Below the pieces are notes generated by a model. It was not told where the DNA came from. It ran no database searches and saw only the letters and a program-made list of their open reading frames with translations. Shown here in pieces: positions 1 to 9,251 of a DNA stretch of 64,000 nt; the first letter of the stretch is position 1, and every line of letters starts with the position of its first letter. The stretch is taken from NCBI RefSeq assembly GCF_902825325.1, contig NZ_CADEAR010000009.1, positions 124,001 to 188,000 on the forward strand. The letters run 5' to 3'. The DNA is from Brucella tritici (lineage in GTDB: Bacteria > Pseudomonadota > Alphaproteobacteria > Rhizobiales > Rhizobiaceae). A program made the position numbers and the translations under genes.

Positions 1-331
1 GGAAGTGATGGGCGCTGACTTCATCCGTACTGCCCGCTCGAAAGGTATGAGCAGCTTTCGATTGGTGAAATGGCACGTCATGCGCAATGCGCTGGTGCTG
101 ATTATCACGACCATCGGCCTACAGTTCGGATCGATGATGGGGCAGGCCGTGGTGGTGGAGAAGCTATTCTCGTGGCCGGGTCTTGGCTCCTTGCTGATCG
201 ATAGCGTTTCTTTGCGCGACATTCCCGTCGTGCAGGGGGCAATTCTCGTAATCGTATTGTGGTTTCTGGTCATCAATACGATTGTTGACATTCTCTACGC
301 GGTTATCGACCCGCGCATAAGCCACGAGTAA
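1..331 (+). CDS. Peptide ABC transporter permease, DppB family (5'-truncated)
   Basis: This is the C-terminal part, about 109 codons, of an inner-membrane permease of the dipeptide/oligopeptide/nickel importer family. The reading frame is open to the left edge, so the true start lies outside. The visible part begins in the cytoplasmic EAA loop (ARSKGM), which docks on the ATPase. It continues into two hydrophobic segments and ends with DILYAVIDPRI, the usual DppB C-terminus. The next gene starts 4 bases after the stop, so the two are co-transcribed. The substrate cannot be told without the binding protein, which would lie upstream. Confidence 0.93.
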   Translation, partial: EVMGADFIRTARSKGMSSFRLVKWHVMRNALVLIITTIGLQFGSMMGQAVVVEKLFSWPGLGSLLIDSVSLRDIPVVQGAILVIVLWFLVINTIVDILYAVIDPRISHE

Positions 332-335
332 GCCC

Positions 336-1157
336 ATGAAGCTGCGTTTCAATCTCGCATTCGGCGGGTTCGTGTGTATTGTCATTGTGGCAGCGGCTGT
401 CTTTGCGCCATTGCTGGCACACTATAATCCGGTTCTTGATGCCGACCTGATGAATGCCGAACTTCCGCCTGATGCACAGTTCTGGTTCGGCACGGATGCA
501 CAAGGCCGCGATGTTTATTCGCGCATCCTCTATGGTGCGCAAGTATCTTTGACTGTTGGTGTCGTCTCGCAATGCATCAACACTGTTATCGGTCTGTGTT
601 TTGGCATTTCGGCCGGTTATTTCGGCGGATGGTGGGACGATTTCGTCAATGGCCTCACCAATCTGATGCTGGCAATTCCGTCGCTGATCTTTGCGCTGGC
701 AATCATGGCTGTCCTTGGCCCTGGCTTGCCGAGCCTGCTGCTCGCACTTGGTCTGACGAACTGGTCCTGGACTTGCCGCATTGCGCGGAGTTCTACACTG
801 TCGCTCAAAAAGCAGGGCTATATTCAGGCGGCCAAGATGCTCGGTTATAGCGATGTCCGCATCATGATCACGCAGATCGTGCCAAACATGATCGGGCCTA
901 TTCTTGTGATAGGCACGCTCGGAATGGGCGATGCAATTCTTGCGGAGGCAGCACTTTCCTATCTCGGACTCGGGATCAGTCCACCTGATCCAAGCTGGGG
1001 CAATATGCTCACTGATGCGCGCGAGTTGATCGTTAATGCGCCTTGGGCTGCAGTGTTTCCCGGTCTGGCCATCTTCTTCACTGTACTTGGGCTCAACCTG
1101 TTCGGTGACGGTCTTCGCGACTGGCTCGACCCGCATATGAGGACCCGCAAGGTATGA
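336..1157 (+). CDS. Peptide ABC transporter permease, DppC family
   Basis: A 273-residue inner-membrane permease, partner of the DppB-type protein upstream. It has an N-terminal membrane anchor, a periplasmic stretch with the family motif FGTDAQGRDVYSRILYG (about residues 49-65), five further hydrophobic segments and an EAA loop near residue 165 (QAAKMLGYSD). It ends with GDGLRDWLDPHM, typical of DppC. The stop overlaps the start of the ATPase gene by 4 bases (ATGA), which indicates translational coupling. Family membership is clear; the transported peptide or peptide-like compound is unknown. Confidence 0.95.
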   Translation: MKLRFNLAFGGFVCIVIVAAAVFAPLLAHYNPVLDADLMNAELPPDAQFWFGTDAQGRDVYSRILYGAQVSLTVGVVSQCINTVIGLCFGISAGYFGGWWDDFVNGLTNLMLAIPSLIFALAIMAVLGPGLPSLLLALGLTNWSWTCRIARSSTLSLKKQGYIQAAKMLGYSDVRIMITQIVPNMIGPILVIGTLGMGDAILAEAALSYLGLGISPPDPSWGNMLTDARELIVNAPWAAVFPGLAIFFTVLGLNLFGDGLRDWLDPHMRTRKV

Positions 1158-2134
1158 GCGAACAAGCACTTCTTGAGGTAGAAAACCTTCGGATCGATAT
1201 CGTCTCCGGTTCGAGCAAACATAATGTGGTCGAGGATGTATCGTTCACTATTGGAGCTGGCGAGACATTCGGTCTGGTCGGAGAGTCCGGTTGTGGAAAA
1301 AGCATCACCGCGCTGTCGATGATCGGGCTTTTGCGCAAGCCGCTGTCGATAACCGGAGGAGCGATCCGCTTTAAAGGGCAAGACCTGCGATCCATTTCGT
1401 CGCGCGAAATGCGCAAGCTGCGTGGCAATCGTATAGCGATGATCTTTCAGGAGCCGATGACTGCTCTCAATCCGTTGTCGCCAGTAGGTCGGCAGATTGC
1501 GGAAATGTTCGTGCTGCATCAAGGTGCCACTTGGCACGAGGCTGAGCGCAAGGCGGTCGAAGCGCTTGCGAGTGTTCAAGTTCCTGCGCCAGAGCAACGT
1601 GTGAAGAACTATCCGCATCAGATGTCGGGTGGTATGCGTCAGCGCGTGATGATTGCTATTGCACTTGCATGCAACCCTGATCTGCTGATCGCTGATGAAC
1701 CCACGACCGCACTCGATGTGACGGTTCAGGCGGAAATTTTGCGTCTGATGCAAGAACTTTGCACAGCGCGAGGGACTTCCGTTCTGATGATCAGTCACGA
1801 TCTGGGAGTCATTGCGAAAATGTGCCGTCGCGTGGGTGTCATGTACGCAGGACATCTGGTCGAAGAACGCATAACAGCAGGTCTGTTCCACCATCCGGCG
1901 CACCCTTATGCGCATGGTCTTCTGGCTTCTCTCCCGCACCTCGGTTCGCGTCAGAAGGAGGGGCAGTTGCGGTTACAGGAAATCGAAGGTGTTGTGCCGT
2001 CGATTTCCGCTTTTCCAAAAGGCTGCAGATTCGAGCCGCGTTGCACGCGCGCGACCGATGTTTGTCGTGCGCAAAAGCCGGGCTGGACGCCACTTGAGGA
2101 TGCCGGTGTGGTGAGGTGTTTCCATCATGAATGA
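1154..2134 (+). CDS. Peptide ABC transporter ATP-binding protein, DppD family
   Basis: The first of two ATPases energising the importer at the cytoplasmic face; 326 residues. Walker A is GESGCGKS (residues 43-50), the signature is SGGMRQRVMIA and Walker B is LLIADEPTTALD. The C-terminal extension carries the HPY motif (HPYAHGLLASLP) and a cysteine group (CRFEPRCTRATDVC), as in full-length DppD/OppD proteins that can carry an iron-sulfur cluster. It overlaps the preceding gene by 4 bases and the following gene by 8, within one tight operon. Confidence 0.96.
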   Translation: MSEQALLEVENLRIDIVSGSSKHNVVEDVSFTIGAGETFGLVGESGCGKSITALSMIGLLRKPLSITGGAIRFKGQDLRSISSREMRKLRGNRIAMIFQEPMTALNPLSPVGRQIAEMFVLHQGATWHEAERKAVEALASVQVPAPEQRVKNYPHQMSGGMRQRVMIAIALACNPDLLIADEPTTALDVTVQAEILRLMQELCTARGTSVLMISHDLGVIAKMCRRVGVMYAGHLVEERITAGLFHHPAHPYAHGLLASLPHLGSRQKEGQLRLQEIEGVVPSISAFPKGCRFEPRCTRATDVCRAQKPGWTPLEDAGVVRCFHHE

Positions 2135-3113
2135 TATGCATTCAACCAAACTGGTAGAACCATTGGTCCGTATTGACGATGTCTGTGTTTACTTCCCTGT
2201 GAGCGGTGGCATTTTCAGTCCTTCCAAGCAATTGTTGCGCGCCGTTAACAATCTCAGCCTGACTCTTAACAAGGGTGAGTGCCTTTCGATTGTGGGAGAA
2301 TCTGGTTGCGGTAAGTCTACACTTGCACTGTCCATCGTCGGTTTGCAGAAGCCGACCAGTGGGCAGATCTATTTCGAAGGACGTCCGATCACCGGAAAGA
2401 ACGAACCATCCCGGTTGGAACGGGCCAAGATGGCGCAAATGGTCTTTCAGGACCCATTCGCTTCACTGAACCCGCGGCAGACAGTCTACACGTCGCTGGC
2501 CGCGCCTTTGCGACTTCACGGCGTGACATCGCGCAGCGAGGTTGATGGACGTATTGAAGAAATTTTGTGTCTCGTCGGTTTGAAGCCCGAGCAGGCAAAG
2601 CGTTTTCCGCACGAGTTTTCCGGCGGCCAACGTCAGCGTATCGGGATTGCGAGAGCACTGTTACTTAACCCGAAAGTTATCGTTCTTGATGAACCGGTTT
2701 CGGCGCTTGATGTTTCAATCCGAGCACAAATCATCAATCTGCTGCTGGAGTTGAAAGAGCGACTTGGCCTTTCCTACATCATGATCAGCCATGATTTGAG
2801 CGTCGTTGAGCACATGAGTGATCGTGTAGCCGTGATGTATTTTGGCCAGATTGTCGAAAGCGGTCCGTGGGACCGGATTTTCTCAAATCCGACGCATCCT
2901 TATACACGGCGACTGATTTCAGCCATCCCCGATCCGATGACGGAATTGGCGGGCGGTCGTCTAATCGACGACACCAACCCGCCTCGTGCACCAGACGGTT
3001 ATGCGTTTTACCCCGAAAGCTTCGGTACGCACGACGTTCATGAAGTGCCGCCACCGACGCAGTTCATAGATATTGGCGGCGATCAGCGCATTCGAGTTAT
3101 CGGGAAAAATTAA
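2127..3113 (+). CDS. Peptide ABC transporter ATP-binding protein, DppF family
   Basis: The second ATPase of the importer, 328 residues, forming the heterodimer with the DppD-type protein. It has Walker A GESGCGKST, signature FSGGQRQRIGIARAL, Walker B VIVLDEPVSALD, the switch histidine in ISHDLSVV and the C-terminal HPYTRRLISAIPDP motif. The start ATG at 2127 lies inside the end of the previous gene. It is the last gene of the operon; a strong hairpin follows 17 bases after the stop. The final 40 residues are unusually long and variable, which is common at this position. Confidence 0.96.
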   Translation: MNDMHSTKLVEPLVRIDDVCVYFPVSGGIFSPSKQLLRAVNNLSLTLNKGECLSIVGESGCGKSTLALSIVGLQKPTSGQIYFEGRPITGKNEPSRLERAKMAQMVFQDPFASLNPRQTVYTSLAAPLRLHGVTSRSEVDGRIEEILCLVGLKPEQAKRFPHEFSGGQRQRIGIARALLLNPKVIVLDEPVSALDVSIRAQIINLLLELKERLGLSYIMISHDLSVVEHMSDRVAVMYFGQIVESGPWDRIFSNPTHPYTRRLISAIPDPMTELAGGRLIDDTNPPRAPDGYAFYPESFGTHDVHEVPPPTQFIDIGGDQRIRVIGKN

Positions 3114-3130
3114 CTTCGAGTAAAAGACTA

Positions 3131-3157
3131 AAAAGCGCCGCTAAACGGCGCTTTTTT
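3131..3157. terminator. Bidirectional intrinsic terminator
   Basis: The stem AAAAGCGCCG/CGGCGCTTTT has a 5-base loop (CTAAA) and is followed by a T-run on the plus strand. The A-run before it gives a T-run on the minus strand as well. It lies between the convergent importer operon and the aldehyde dehydrogenase gene and probably stops transcription from both sides. Confidence 0.9.
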
Positions 3158-3173
3158 ATTGTCATCTTATTGG

Positions 3174-4619
3174 TTAGCCGCTGATAAGCTTTACTTCCAT
3201 GAAATCTTCCAGACCCCATTTCCCGCCTTCGCGACCATTACCCGATTGCTTGTATCCTCCAAACGGGCTGCCCGGTGCACGCGATGTGCCGTTGATCTGC
3301 ACCATACCTGCACGCAATTTGCGGGCCACGCGTTTTGCGCGTTCTGGACTACCAGTCTGAATATAGGCTGCAAGTCCATATGGCGTGTCGTTGGCAATGG
3401 CAATGGCTTCTTCTTCCGTATCGAAAGGGATCATTGCAAGCACCGGCCCGAAGATTTCTTCGCGAGCAATCGTCATGTCATTGTTCACATCGGCAAAGAC
3501 GGTTGGTTTGACGAAGTCACCTTCGGTGAACCCGTCTGGGCGCCCTGTACCACCTGCCACAAGCCGTGCACCTTCATCAATGCCCTTCTGGATCAGCTGT
3601 TGAACTTTCTCGAACTGGATCGAGGAAGAAAGCGGGCCAATGTGATCGCCTTCCGTGGCTGGGTCGCCGACCTTGGTGTCTGCGGTCACCTTCTTGGCGA
3701 TTTCCACGGCCTTGTCGTAAACGGAGCGCTCCACCAGCATGCGCGTTGGCGCATTACAGGACTGTCCGGTATTCTCAAAGCAATGCGCAAGGCTACGTGC
3801 CATGGTCTTTTCCAGATCGGTATCCGCAAAAACGATGTTCGGTGACTTGCCGCCAAGTTCCAGCGAAACGCGCTTTACCGTTGCTGCTGCGGCCCGCGAA
3901 ACTGCCGTCCCCGCGCGGGTCGAGCCGGTGAAGGACATCATGTCGACGTCTGGGTGTTGCGACAACGCTTCTCCAACAACGGTGCCTTCCCCATTGACGA
4001 GATTGAAAACACCTTTCGGGAAGCCTGCCTGATCCACAAATTCAGCAAACAGCATAGCCGACATCGGCGCGATTTCGGACGGCTTCAGGATGACGGTGCA
4101 GCCAACAGCAAGCGCAGGAATAACTTTCAGCGCGATCTGGTTCATTGGCCAATTCCATGGCGTAATAAGGCCACAAACACCGATCGGTTCGCGCACGACC
4201 ATCTGGTTGGGGTGTTTCGGAGAAAGGATCTCTTCGAACTCGAAGTTTTCGAAGGCCGCGATGAAAGCCTTGGTATGAGAGAGGCCCGCAGCAGCCTGCG
4301 ATTCACGTGCAAGTGTGATTGGTGCACCCATTTCGAGTGAAATTGCCTTGGCCATTTCCTCCAGACGGGTTTCGTAAATTTCCACTAACCGCCGGATATA
4401 GCCGATGCGTTCTTCAGCTGGCGTTTCGCTCCAGGACGGAAAAGCCTTGCGTGCGGCTGCGACCGCGAGATCAATGTCCTTTGAAGAACCCGCAGAAATG
4501 ACGGCATAAGGCTTTTCGTTGGCGGGATTGATGACCTCAATGGTCCTGGCGTCTATTGGAGCGCGCCACGCTCCATCAATATAGAAGTCGGTTTTCTGGT
4601 CGAGGTTTTTCTGAAGCAT
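3174..4619 (-). CDS. NAD(P)-dependent aldehyde dehydrogenase family protein
   Basis: A cytosolic enzyme of the aldehyde dehydrogenase superfamily, 481 residues, oxidising an aldehyde to the carboxylic acid. It shows the oxyanion/cofactor motif PWNWP (residues 154-158), the FTGST nucleotide loop (230-234), the general base Glu254 in LELGGKSP, the nucleophile Cys288 in GQSCNAP and the PFGGYKQSG motif near the C-terminus. The ATG at 4619 has a GGAGG Shine-Dalgarno 8 bases upstream. It stands alone, convergent with the peptide importer, so the neighbours do not reveal the substrate aldehyde. The close relatives I recall are broad-specificity enzymes annotated only at family level. Confidence 0.95.
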   Translation of the reverse strand: MLQKNLDQKTDFYIDGAWRAPIDARTIEVINPANEKPYAVISAGSSKDIDLAVAAARKAFPSWSETPAEERIGYIRRLVEIYETRLEEMAKAISLEMGAPITLARESQAAAGLSHTKAFIAAFENFEFEEILSPKHPNQMVVREPIGVCGLITPWNWPMNQIALKVIPALAVGCTVILKPSEIAPMSAMLFAEFVDQAGFPKGVFNLVNGEGTVVGEALSQHPDVDMMSFTGSTRAGTAVSRAAAATVKRVSLELGGKSPNIVFADTDLEKTMARSLAHCFENTGQSCNAPTRMLVERSVYDKAVEIAKKVTADTKVGDPATEGDHIGPLSSSIQFEKVQQLIQKGIDEGARLVAGGTGRPDGFTEGDFVKPTVFADVNNDMTIAREEIFGPVLAMIPFDTEEEAIAIANDTPYGLAAYIQTGSPERAKRVARKLRAGMVQINGTSRAPGSPFGGYKQSGNGREGGKWGLEDFMEVKLISG

Positions 4620-4742
4620 CGTGCCGTCCTCCGTCGCACTTAATGTTCAGGGTCAGTATATGCCAACCCGATTTGAACTCGACACTAATGCGCCGATATG
4701 GCGGCGTCAAAACAGAAGGGTGCATGGAAACATCAATTTTTC

Positions 4743-5162
4743 TTATTCATTATCGTAGGCTTCGACATTGAAGCCGAGCGCGACCAATCCTTCCTCCAGA
4801 TAATCTCCCAGAAGTGGTGTGCCGATGAGATACTTGGCTTCGCGGCCATTGTCGCGATCGGCGGCGGTTGAGAGGGCTTCGTCCCATTCATCGGCGCTGA
4901 AGTCGCCGCGACCTACCCACATAAGCGCAAGCAATTCCTGCCGCTCATCGATATTCAGGGAGCGGATAGCCGCAAAAAGTTCTTTGCGAGTTGGGTTTGC
5001 TAGAGAGGCATCGAGAATATCAACTTCATTGTCGTCGCTGGCGTTAGAACCGGATTCTTCATCGGTTGCGGGAACCTGAACATCATATTCTCGAGCTTTC
5101 GCAATGATAAATTCCAGATTCTCGATATTGTTAACCAGCTCGACCACGCTTGCCTCCTTCAC
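4743..5162 (-). CDS. DUF3775 domain protein
   Basis: A 139-residue acidic, soluble protein with no signal peptide or membrane segment. The C-terminal half (ELLALMWVGRGDF ... YLIGTPLLGDYLEEGL) matches my memory of the DUF3775 family, which is common in alphaproteobacteria and has no established function. A low-complexity acidic linker (about residues 32-50) separates a short N-terminal helix from this domain. It lies 50 bases downstream of kdpE on the same strand and may be read through from the kdp operon; no terminator was seen between them. Confidence 0.8.
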   Translation of the reverse strand: MKEASVVELVNNIENLEFIIAKAREYDVQVPATDEESGSNASDDNEVDILDASLANPTRKELFAAIRSLNIDERQELLALMWVGRGDFSADEWDEALSTAADRDNGREAKYLIGTPLLGDYLEEGLVALGFNVEAYDNE

Positions 5163-5212
5163 CTTGGTTATTTGGCAAACAACGCTTTCGCAAAGGCTTG
5201 GTTCCGGCTTTC

Positions 5213-5914
5213 TCAGGGAGCTGGATCAGCTTCGCGCAGCCTGTAGCCGACGCCTGTTTCGGTTAGAATATAATGCGGCTGATCCGGGGATTTTTCAATC
5301 TTCTGTCGTAGCTGGCGGACATAGATGCGAAGATATTGAACGTCAGCTGCGGGTCCCCAAACCTGATTTAGAATATAATCATGTGTCAGCACTTTTCCAG
5401 AATGCTGTACGAGAAGGCGCAGAATGTCATATTCCTTCGGTGACAATTTAACTTCGTCGCCGTTGAGTTTCACAATGCGGCGAACAAGATCGACCGTAAG
5501 GCCGCCGCTCTGGAAAAGCGGCTTTTCTCCCTGCTGTTGCAGTCTGTGGCGTAATGCGACCCGTAAACGCGCGGCAAGTTCTTTCATACCGAAGGGTTTC
5601 GGGACGTAATCATCAGCCCCTTCTTCAAGTGCACGGACGATCCCCGCTTCGTCGGTGCGGCTTGAGAGGATGAGAATGGGCAAGGTCACGCCGTTCTCTC
5701 TCCAGCGTTGCAGCAAAGCGTGCCCGTCAGTATCGGGAAGCCCCAGATCGAGTAGCACGATATCGGGCTTTTCCGTTGCAATGTGCGCGTCAGCTTCGCC
5801 GCCGTTCACCGCCTCGACAACGGTATAGCCTTCGGTCGTCAGTCCAACCCGCAGTAACTTCCGGATGGCCGGTTCATCGTCGACAACAAGAATTTTCAAT
5901 TTCGGATCGTTCAT
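5213..5914 (-). CDS. kdpE: KdpE, response regulator of the potassium-uptake operon
   Basis: A cytosolic OmpR/PhoB-type transcription factor, 233 residues. The receiver domain has the acidic pocket VDDE (residues 11-14), phospho-acceptor Asp56 (LLDLGLPD) and the conserved lysine in YVPKPFG. The winged-helix DNA-binding domain fills the C-terminal half (KEYDILRLLV ... YIRQLRQKIE). Its ATG overlaps the kdpD stop by 4 bases (ATGA), so sensor and regulator are translationally coupled. In the known system KdpE is phosphorylated by KdpD under potassium limitation or osmotic stress and activates kdpFABC. Confidence 0.97.
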   Translation of the reverse strand: MNDPKLKILVVDDEPAIRKLLRVGLTTEGYTVVEAVNGGEADAHIATEKPDIVLLDLGLPDTDGHALLQRWRENGVTLPILILSSRTDEAGIVRALEEGADDYVPKPFGMKELAARLRVALRHRLQQQGEKPLFQSGGLTVDLVRRIVKLNGDEVKLSPKEYDILRLLVQHSGKVLTHDYILNQVWGPAADVQYLRIYVRQLRQKIEKSPDQPHYILTETGVGYRLREADPAP

Positions 5915-8616
5915 GAGCTTCTGTCAATTTCATCAGCCGGGACGGGCAATGTGATTGTAAAAATGGCACCAGCGCCTTCATGCCGATTGCTTGCCCGAAT
6001 AGAACCTCCCATTGCTTCGATGAAACCACGAGCGATGGAAAGCCCCAGTCCGGTTCCGGCCTGCACATGGTCACCTTTACGAACACGATAGAATGTATCG
6101 AACACACGTTCCAGATCATTCGGGGGAATACCAGGCCCCCAATCGCTGATTTCGAGTGTCATACGAGACGGTCCAGCATGGGCCTTAATCGTAACCGGTG
6201 TGTTTTCAGGGGCGTATTTCGCTGCATTGTCGAACAAATTGAACAGGACCTGCTCGAACAGAACGGCATCAAGCTGAACCATGGGCAAATCAGCTGGGAC
6301 AGAAATATTGACCTGATGATGGGCCAATATTTTGGCCGCACGATTGAGTGCAGCCCCAATGAGGTCGCCAACATAGTAAAGTGACAGATTGGGCTTCATC
6401 GTACCCGCTTCGATCCGCGTCATATCGAGGAGGTTTGCGATGAAACGGTTTAAGCGCTCCGATTGGTCCACCACGGTTGCGACCAGATCGGACCGATCGG
6501 CATCTGGCAATGAGCTGGAATAATCACGCAAGGTTGTAGCGGCACCAAGAATTGCGGCAAGCGGGGTCTTCAGATCGTGGGAGATTGAAGTAAGGAGAGC
6601 TGAACGCAGCTTGTCGGCTTCCGCTGCCAGCTTGGCTCGCTCCACATCACCAACAAGCTGAACGCGTTCGATAGCAATTGCGGCCTGATCGGCCAAGGCT
6701 TCTAAGAGGCGTTGTTGTTCTGGCGTGAGGATGGGCCCCATGCGGTCATTGTCGAGGCCGATCACGCCCACGGATGTTCGTGCTGTTTTGAGAGGCAGAT
6801 AGAGCCGCTTGGCACCCGGCAGCGTATTGGCACCACGTCCGGCCGGGAGATCGTGTTCCCATGTCCAGTGTGCGGCAGCGATATCCGCATCATCAAGCGT
6901 GTCATCCGGAGGATAACCGCCCCTGACTGCAATTGTGTTTCCTTCAGGAAGAAGGATCACGACGCGGACCCTGAGCATCGACGCGATCTGGAATGCGGTT
7001 GCCCAAAGCACGTCGTCAAGTGAGCCTGTCCCGGCCAGCTTTTTGCTGAAAAGATACAGGTCTTCCGTCATGCGTGCACGCTGGCGCGCGGCTGCGGCTT
7101 GGCGCTGTACTCGGCTTGCCAGATTGCTGGCAATGAAACTCACAAACAGAAAGAAAATTAGTGCTACGACGCTTTCGGGATCGGCGATAGACAATGTGTA
7201 GAGTGGTGAAAGAAAGAAGAAATTATAGGCAAAGGCGCTAAGCACCGATGAAAAAAGTGCTGGCCAGAGGCCGAGGGTAACTGCAACACCAAGGACGCCG
7301 ACAACAAATACAAGAGCTATGCTGCGCACGTCCAAAAACTGGTCGAGCAGCAACCCAGCGATAAGTGCTATGCCCGTCATGGCAATACCGATCAGATACG
7401 GTCGGATATCGAGCGTTGCCTTCTGCCTGGCTGTGCTGACCTTGCGGCTGGTTCCTCCGTATTCGTGCTCGGCACCTGCCGTAATATGAATATCGATGGC
7501 ACCGGAAAGCCGGACGAGCTCGCGCGCAATGGAGCCGTCGATCATCTCACGCCAGCGCGACTTTATGGATTTTCCGGCGACGATCTGAGTGAAGTTGTGG
7601 GCTGAAGCGTAGCGAACAATATCTTCAGCGACGGACTGGCCCGGAATGATGATTGTTTCCCCGCCAAGCTGTTCGGCGAGCCTTAGTGCTGTCGCGAGCC
7701 TGTCCTTAGCTTCTTCAGTAAGCCCAGCGGAACGTGCGGTTTCGATATGAATGGCCGCCCAAGGTGCGCGAAGACGATCTGCAAGCCGACGCGCGTAACG
7801 AACCAGCGATACACTACGGGGACGCTCGTCGATGGCAACCAAAATGCGGTCGCCAGCGGCCCACGGCCCTTCGATAGCATGGGCTCGCATATGGCTGAGA
7901 AGTTGCTCGTCCACACGCTGGGCGGTACGACGGAGCGCCAGTTCTCGTAGTGCTGTCAGATTTCCCGGAGAAAAATAATTGCGGATTGCCCGTTTTGCAG
8001 TTTTCGGGAGATAAATCTTGCCTTCATTGAGGCGCTTGATGAGATCATTCGGCGTGAGATCGATCAATTCGATGTCGTCGGCACGGTCGATGATACTGTC
8101 GGGCACTGTTTCGCGTACCCGGATGCGGGTGATTTGCGCCACGACGTCGTTTAGGCTTTCGACGTGCTGGATATTGAGCGTCGTATAAACATCAATTCCA
8201 TGGGCCAGAATTTCCTCGACATCCTGATAACGCTTAGGATGCCTGCTGCCCGATGCGTTTGTGTGCGCCAGTTCGTCCACAAGAACCAGTTGTGGTCTGC
8301 GGGCCAGCACCGCATCGATATCCATTTCATCAAGTTGATGACCACGGTAGGAGACTTGCGCACGAGGCACGATTTCGAGCCCCTCAGTCAGGGCTTCGGT
8401 TTCCGCTCGCCCATGTGTTTCCACAACGCCGATGACGACATCTATTTCGTCGGCTTTGCGCGCGCGGCCCGACATCAGCATTTCATAGGTCTTGCCGACG
8501 CCCGGCGCAGCACCGAGAAATATCTTCAGGCGGCCACGCGTCTCGCGTTCCGCTTGTTCGAGTAGAGCATCGGGTGAGGGTCTGTTCTCGCCGAAGCGAA
8601 GCGGATCCGATGTCAA
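5911..8616 (-). CDS. kdpD: KdpD, osmosensitive potassium-responsive sensor histidine kinase
   Basis: An inner-membrane sensor kinase of 901 residues, the full family length. In order it has the N-terminal KdpD domain with Walker A GAAPGVGKT (35-43) and Walker-B-like LVDELAHTN, a universal-stress-like domain, four closely spaced membrane segments (about residues 405-500), a GAF domain, phospho-acceptor His680 in SHDLKTP, an N-box (FNLFDNAAKYAP, near 793) and a G-box (GTGLGLSIARG). The start is TTG at 8616, supported by an AGGAG Shine-Dalgarno 7 bases upstream. It follows kdpC by 50 bases. Confidence 0.97.
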   Translation of the reverse strand: MTSDPLRFGENRPSPDALLEQAERETRGRLKIFLGAAPGVGKTYEMLMSGRARKADEIDVVIGVVETHGRAETEALTEGLEIVPRAQVSYRGHQLDEMDIDAVLARRPQLVLVDELAHTNASGSRHPKRYQDVEEILAHGIDVYTTLNIQHVESLNDVVAQITRIRVRETVPDSIIDRADDIELIDLTPNDLIKRLNEGKIYLPKTAKRAIRNYFSPGNLTALRELALRRTAQRVDEQLLSHMRAHAIEGPWAAGDRILVAIDERPRSVSLVRYARRLADRLRAPWAAIHIETARSAGLTEEAKDRLATALRLAEQLGGETIIIPGQSVAEDIVRYASAHNFTQIVAGKSIKSRWREMIDGSIARELVRLSGAIDIHITAGAEHEYGGTSRKVSTARQKATLDIRPYLIGIAMTGIALIAGLLLDQFLDVRSIALVFVVGVLGVAVTLGLWPALFSSVLSAFAYNFFFLSPLYTLSIADPESVVALIFFLFVSFIASNLASRVQRQAAAARQRARMTEDLYLFSKKLAGTGSLDDVLWATAFQIASMLRVRVVILLPEGNTIAVRGGYPPDDTLDDADIAAAHWTWEHDLPAGRGANTLPGAKRLYLPLKTARTSVGVIGLDNDRMGPILTPEQQRLLEALADQAAIAIERVQLVGDVERAKLAAEADKLRSALLTSISHDLKTPLAAILGAATTLRDYSSSLPDADRSDLVATVVDQSERLNRFIANLLDMTRIEAGTMKPNLSLYYVGDLIGAALNRAAKILAHHQVNISVPADLPMVQLDAVLFEQVLFNLFDNAAKYAPENTPVTIKAHAGPSRMTLEISDWGPGIPPNDLERVFDTFYRVRKGDHVQAGTGLGLSIARGFIEAMGGSIRASNRHEGAGAIFTITLPVPADEIDRSS

Positions 8617-8666
8617 ATAAAGCTCCTGGAGGGAAGGGGCGACAAATCATGCCGCCGCCAGTTATT

Positions 8667-9239
8667 CTACTTGGTGCTGGTCCTGTCCAGAACAAGGTTC
8701 AGCTTTAAAACATTGACCACCGGTTCACCGAGGAAACCGAGTTCACGGGCTTCAACCTGTTTCTTGACGATTCCACGCAGTGCGGCTTCATCAATCCCGC
8801 GCGCTTTCGCAACACGAGGCACCTGATAAAAAGCTGCTTGCGGTGAAATATGCGGATCGAGACCGCTTGCGGATGTTGTCACCAGGTCAATCGGCAGTGG
8901 CGCAGCGCCTTCGCCTTCTGCCAGAGGAGCGGCGTCGGCTTTAACCCGCTCAATCAGTTTTGGATTAGTTGGGCCGAGATTGGAACCGCCGGAACTCGCG
9001 GCATCATAACCGTTTTGTCCTGCGGCAGATGGTCGACCGTGAAAGTAGCGATCGCCGGTAAAACCTTGTCCGATCAATTCGGAGCCAATGATTGTACCGT
9101 CCTTTTGGATCAGGCTGCCATTGGCATTGGCAGGAAAGATCGCCTGTGCGATACCCGTCATACCAAGCGGATAGAGCAAACCGGTTATGACGGTAAGGGA
9201 AACGATCATGACGAGCGCTGGACGAAGTTGTTTCAGCAT
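8667..9239 (-). CDS. kdpC: KdpC, accessory subunit of the K+-transporting ATPase
   Basis: A 190-residue protein with one N-terminal membrane helix (about residues 8-30) and a periplasmic/extracytoplasmic domain. Family motifs are visible: GSELIGQGF, the FHGRPSA segment, [11 protein letters not shown], and [16 protein letters not shown] near residue 120. KdpC stabilises the KdpFABC complex and helps nucleotide and potassium binding in the well-studied enzyme. It lies 12 bases after kdpB within the operon. Confidence 0.97.
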   Translation of the reverse strand: MLKQLRPALVMIVSLTVITGLLYPLGMTGIAQAIFPANANGSLIQKDGTIIGSELIGQGFTGDRYFHGRPSAAGQNGYDAASSGGSNLGPTNPKLIERVKADAAPLAEGEGAAPLPIDLVTTSASGLDPHISPQAAFYQVPRVAKARGIDEAALRGIVKKQVEARELGFLGEPVVNVLKLNLVLDRTSTK

Positions 9240-9251
9240 TTTCGCTAATCC

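Noticed and set aside
303-1169. Long open frame (288 codons) on the minus strand across the DppC-type gene
   Set aside because: It is antisense to a clear permease gene, has an arginine/cysteine-rich composition without any family motif and no ribosome-binding site.
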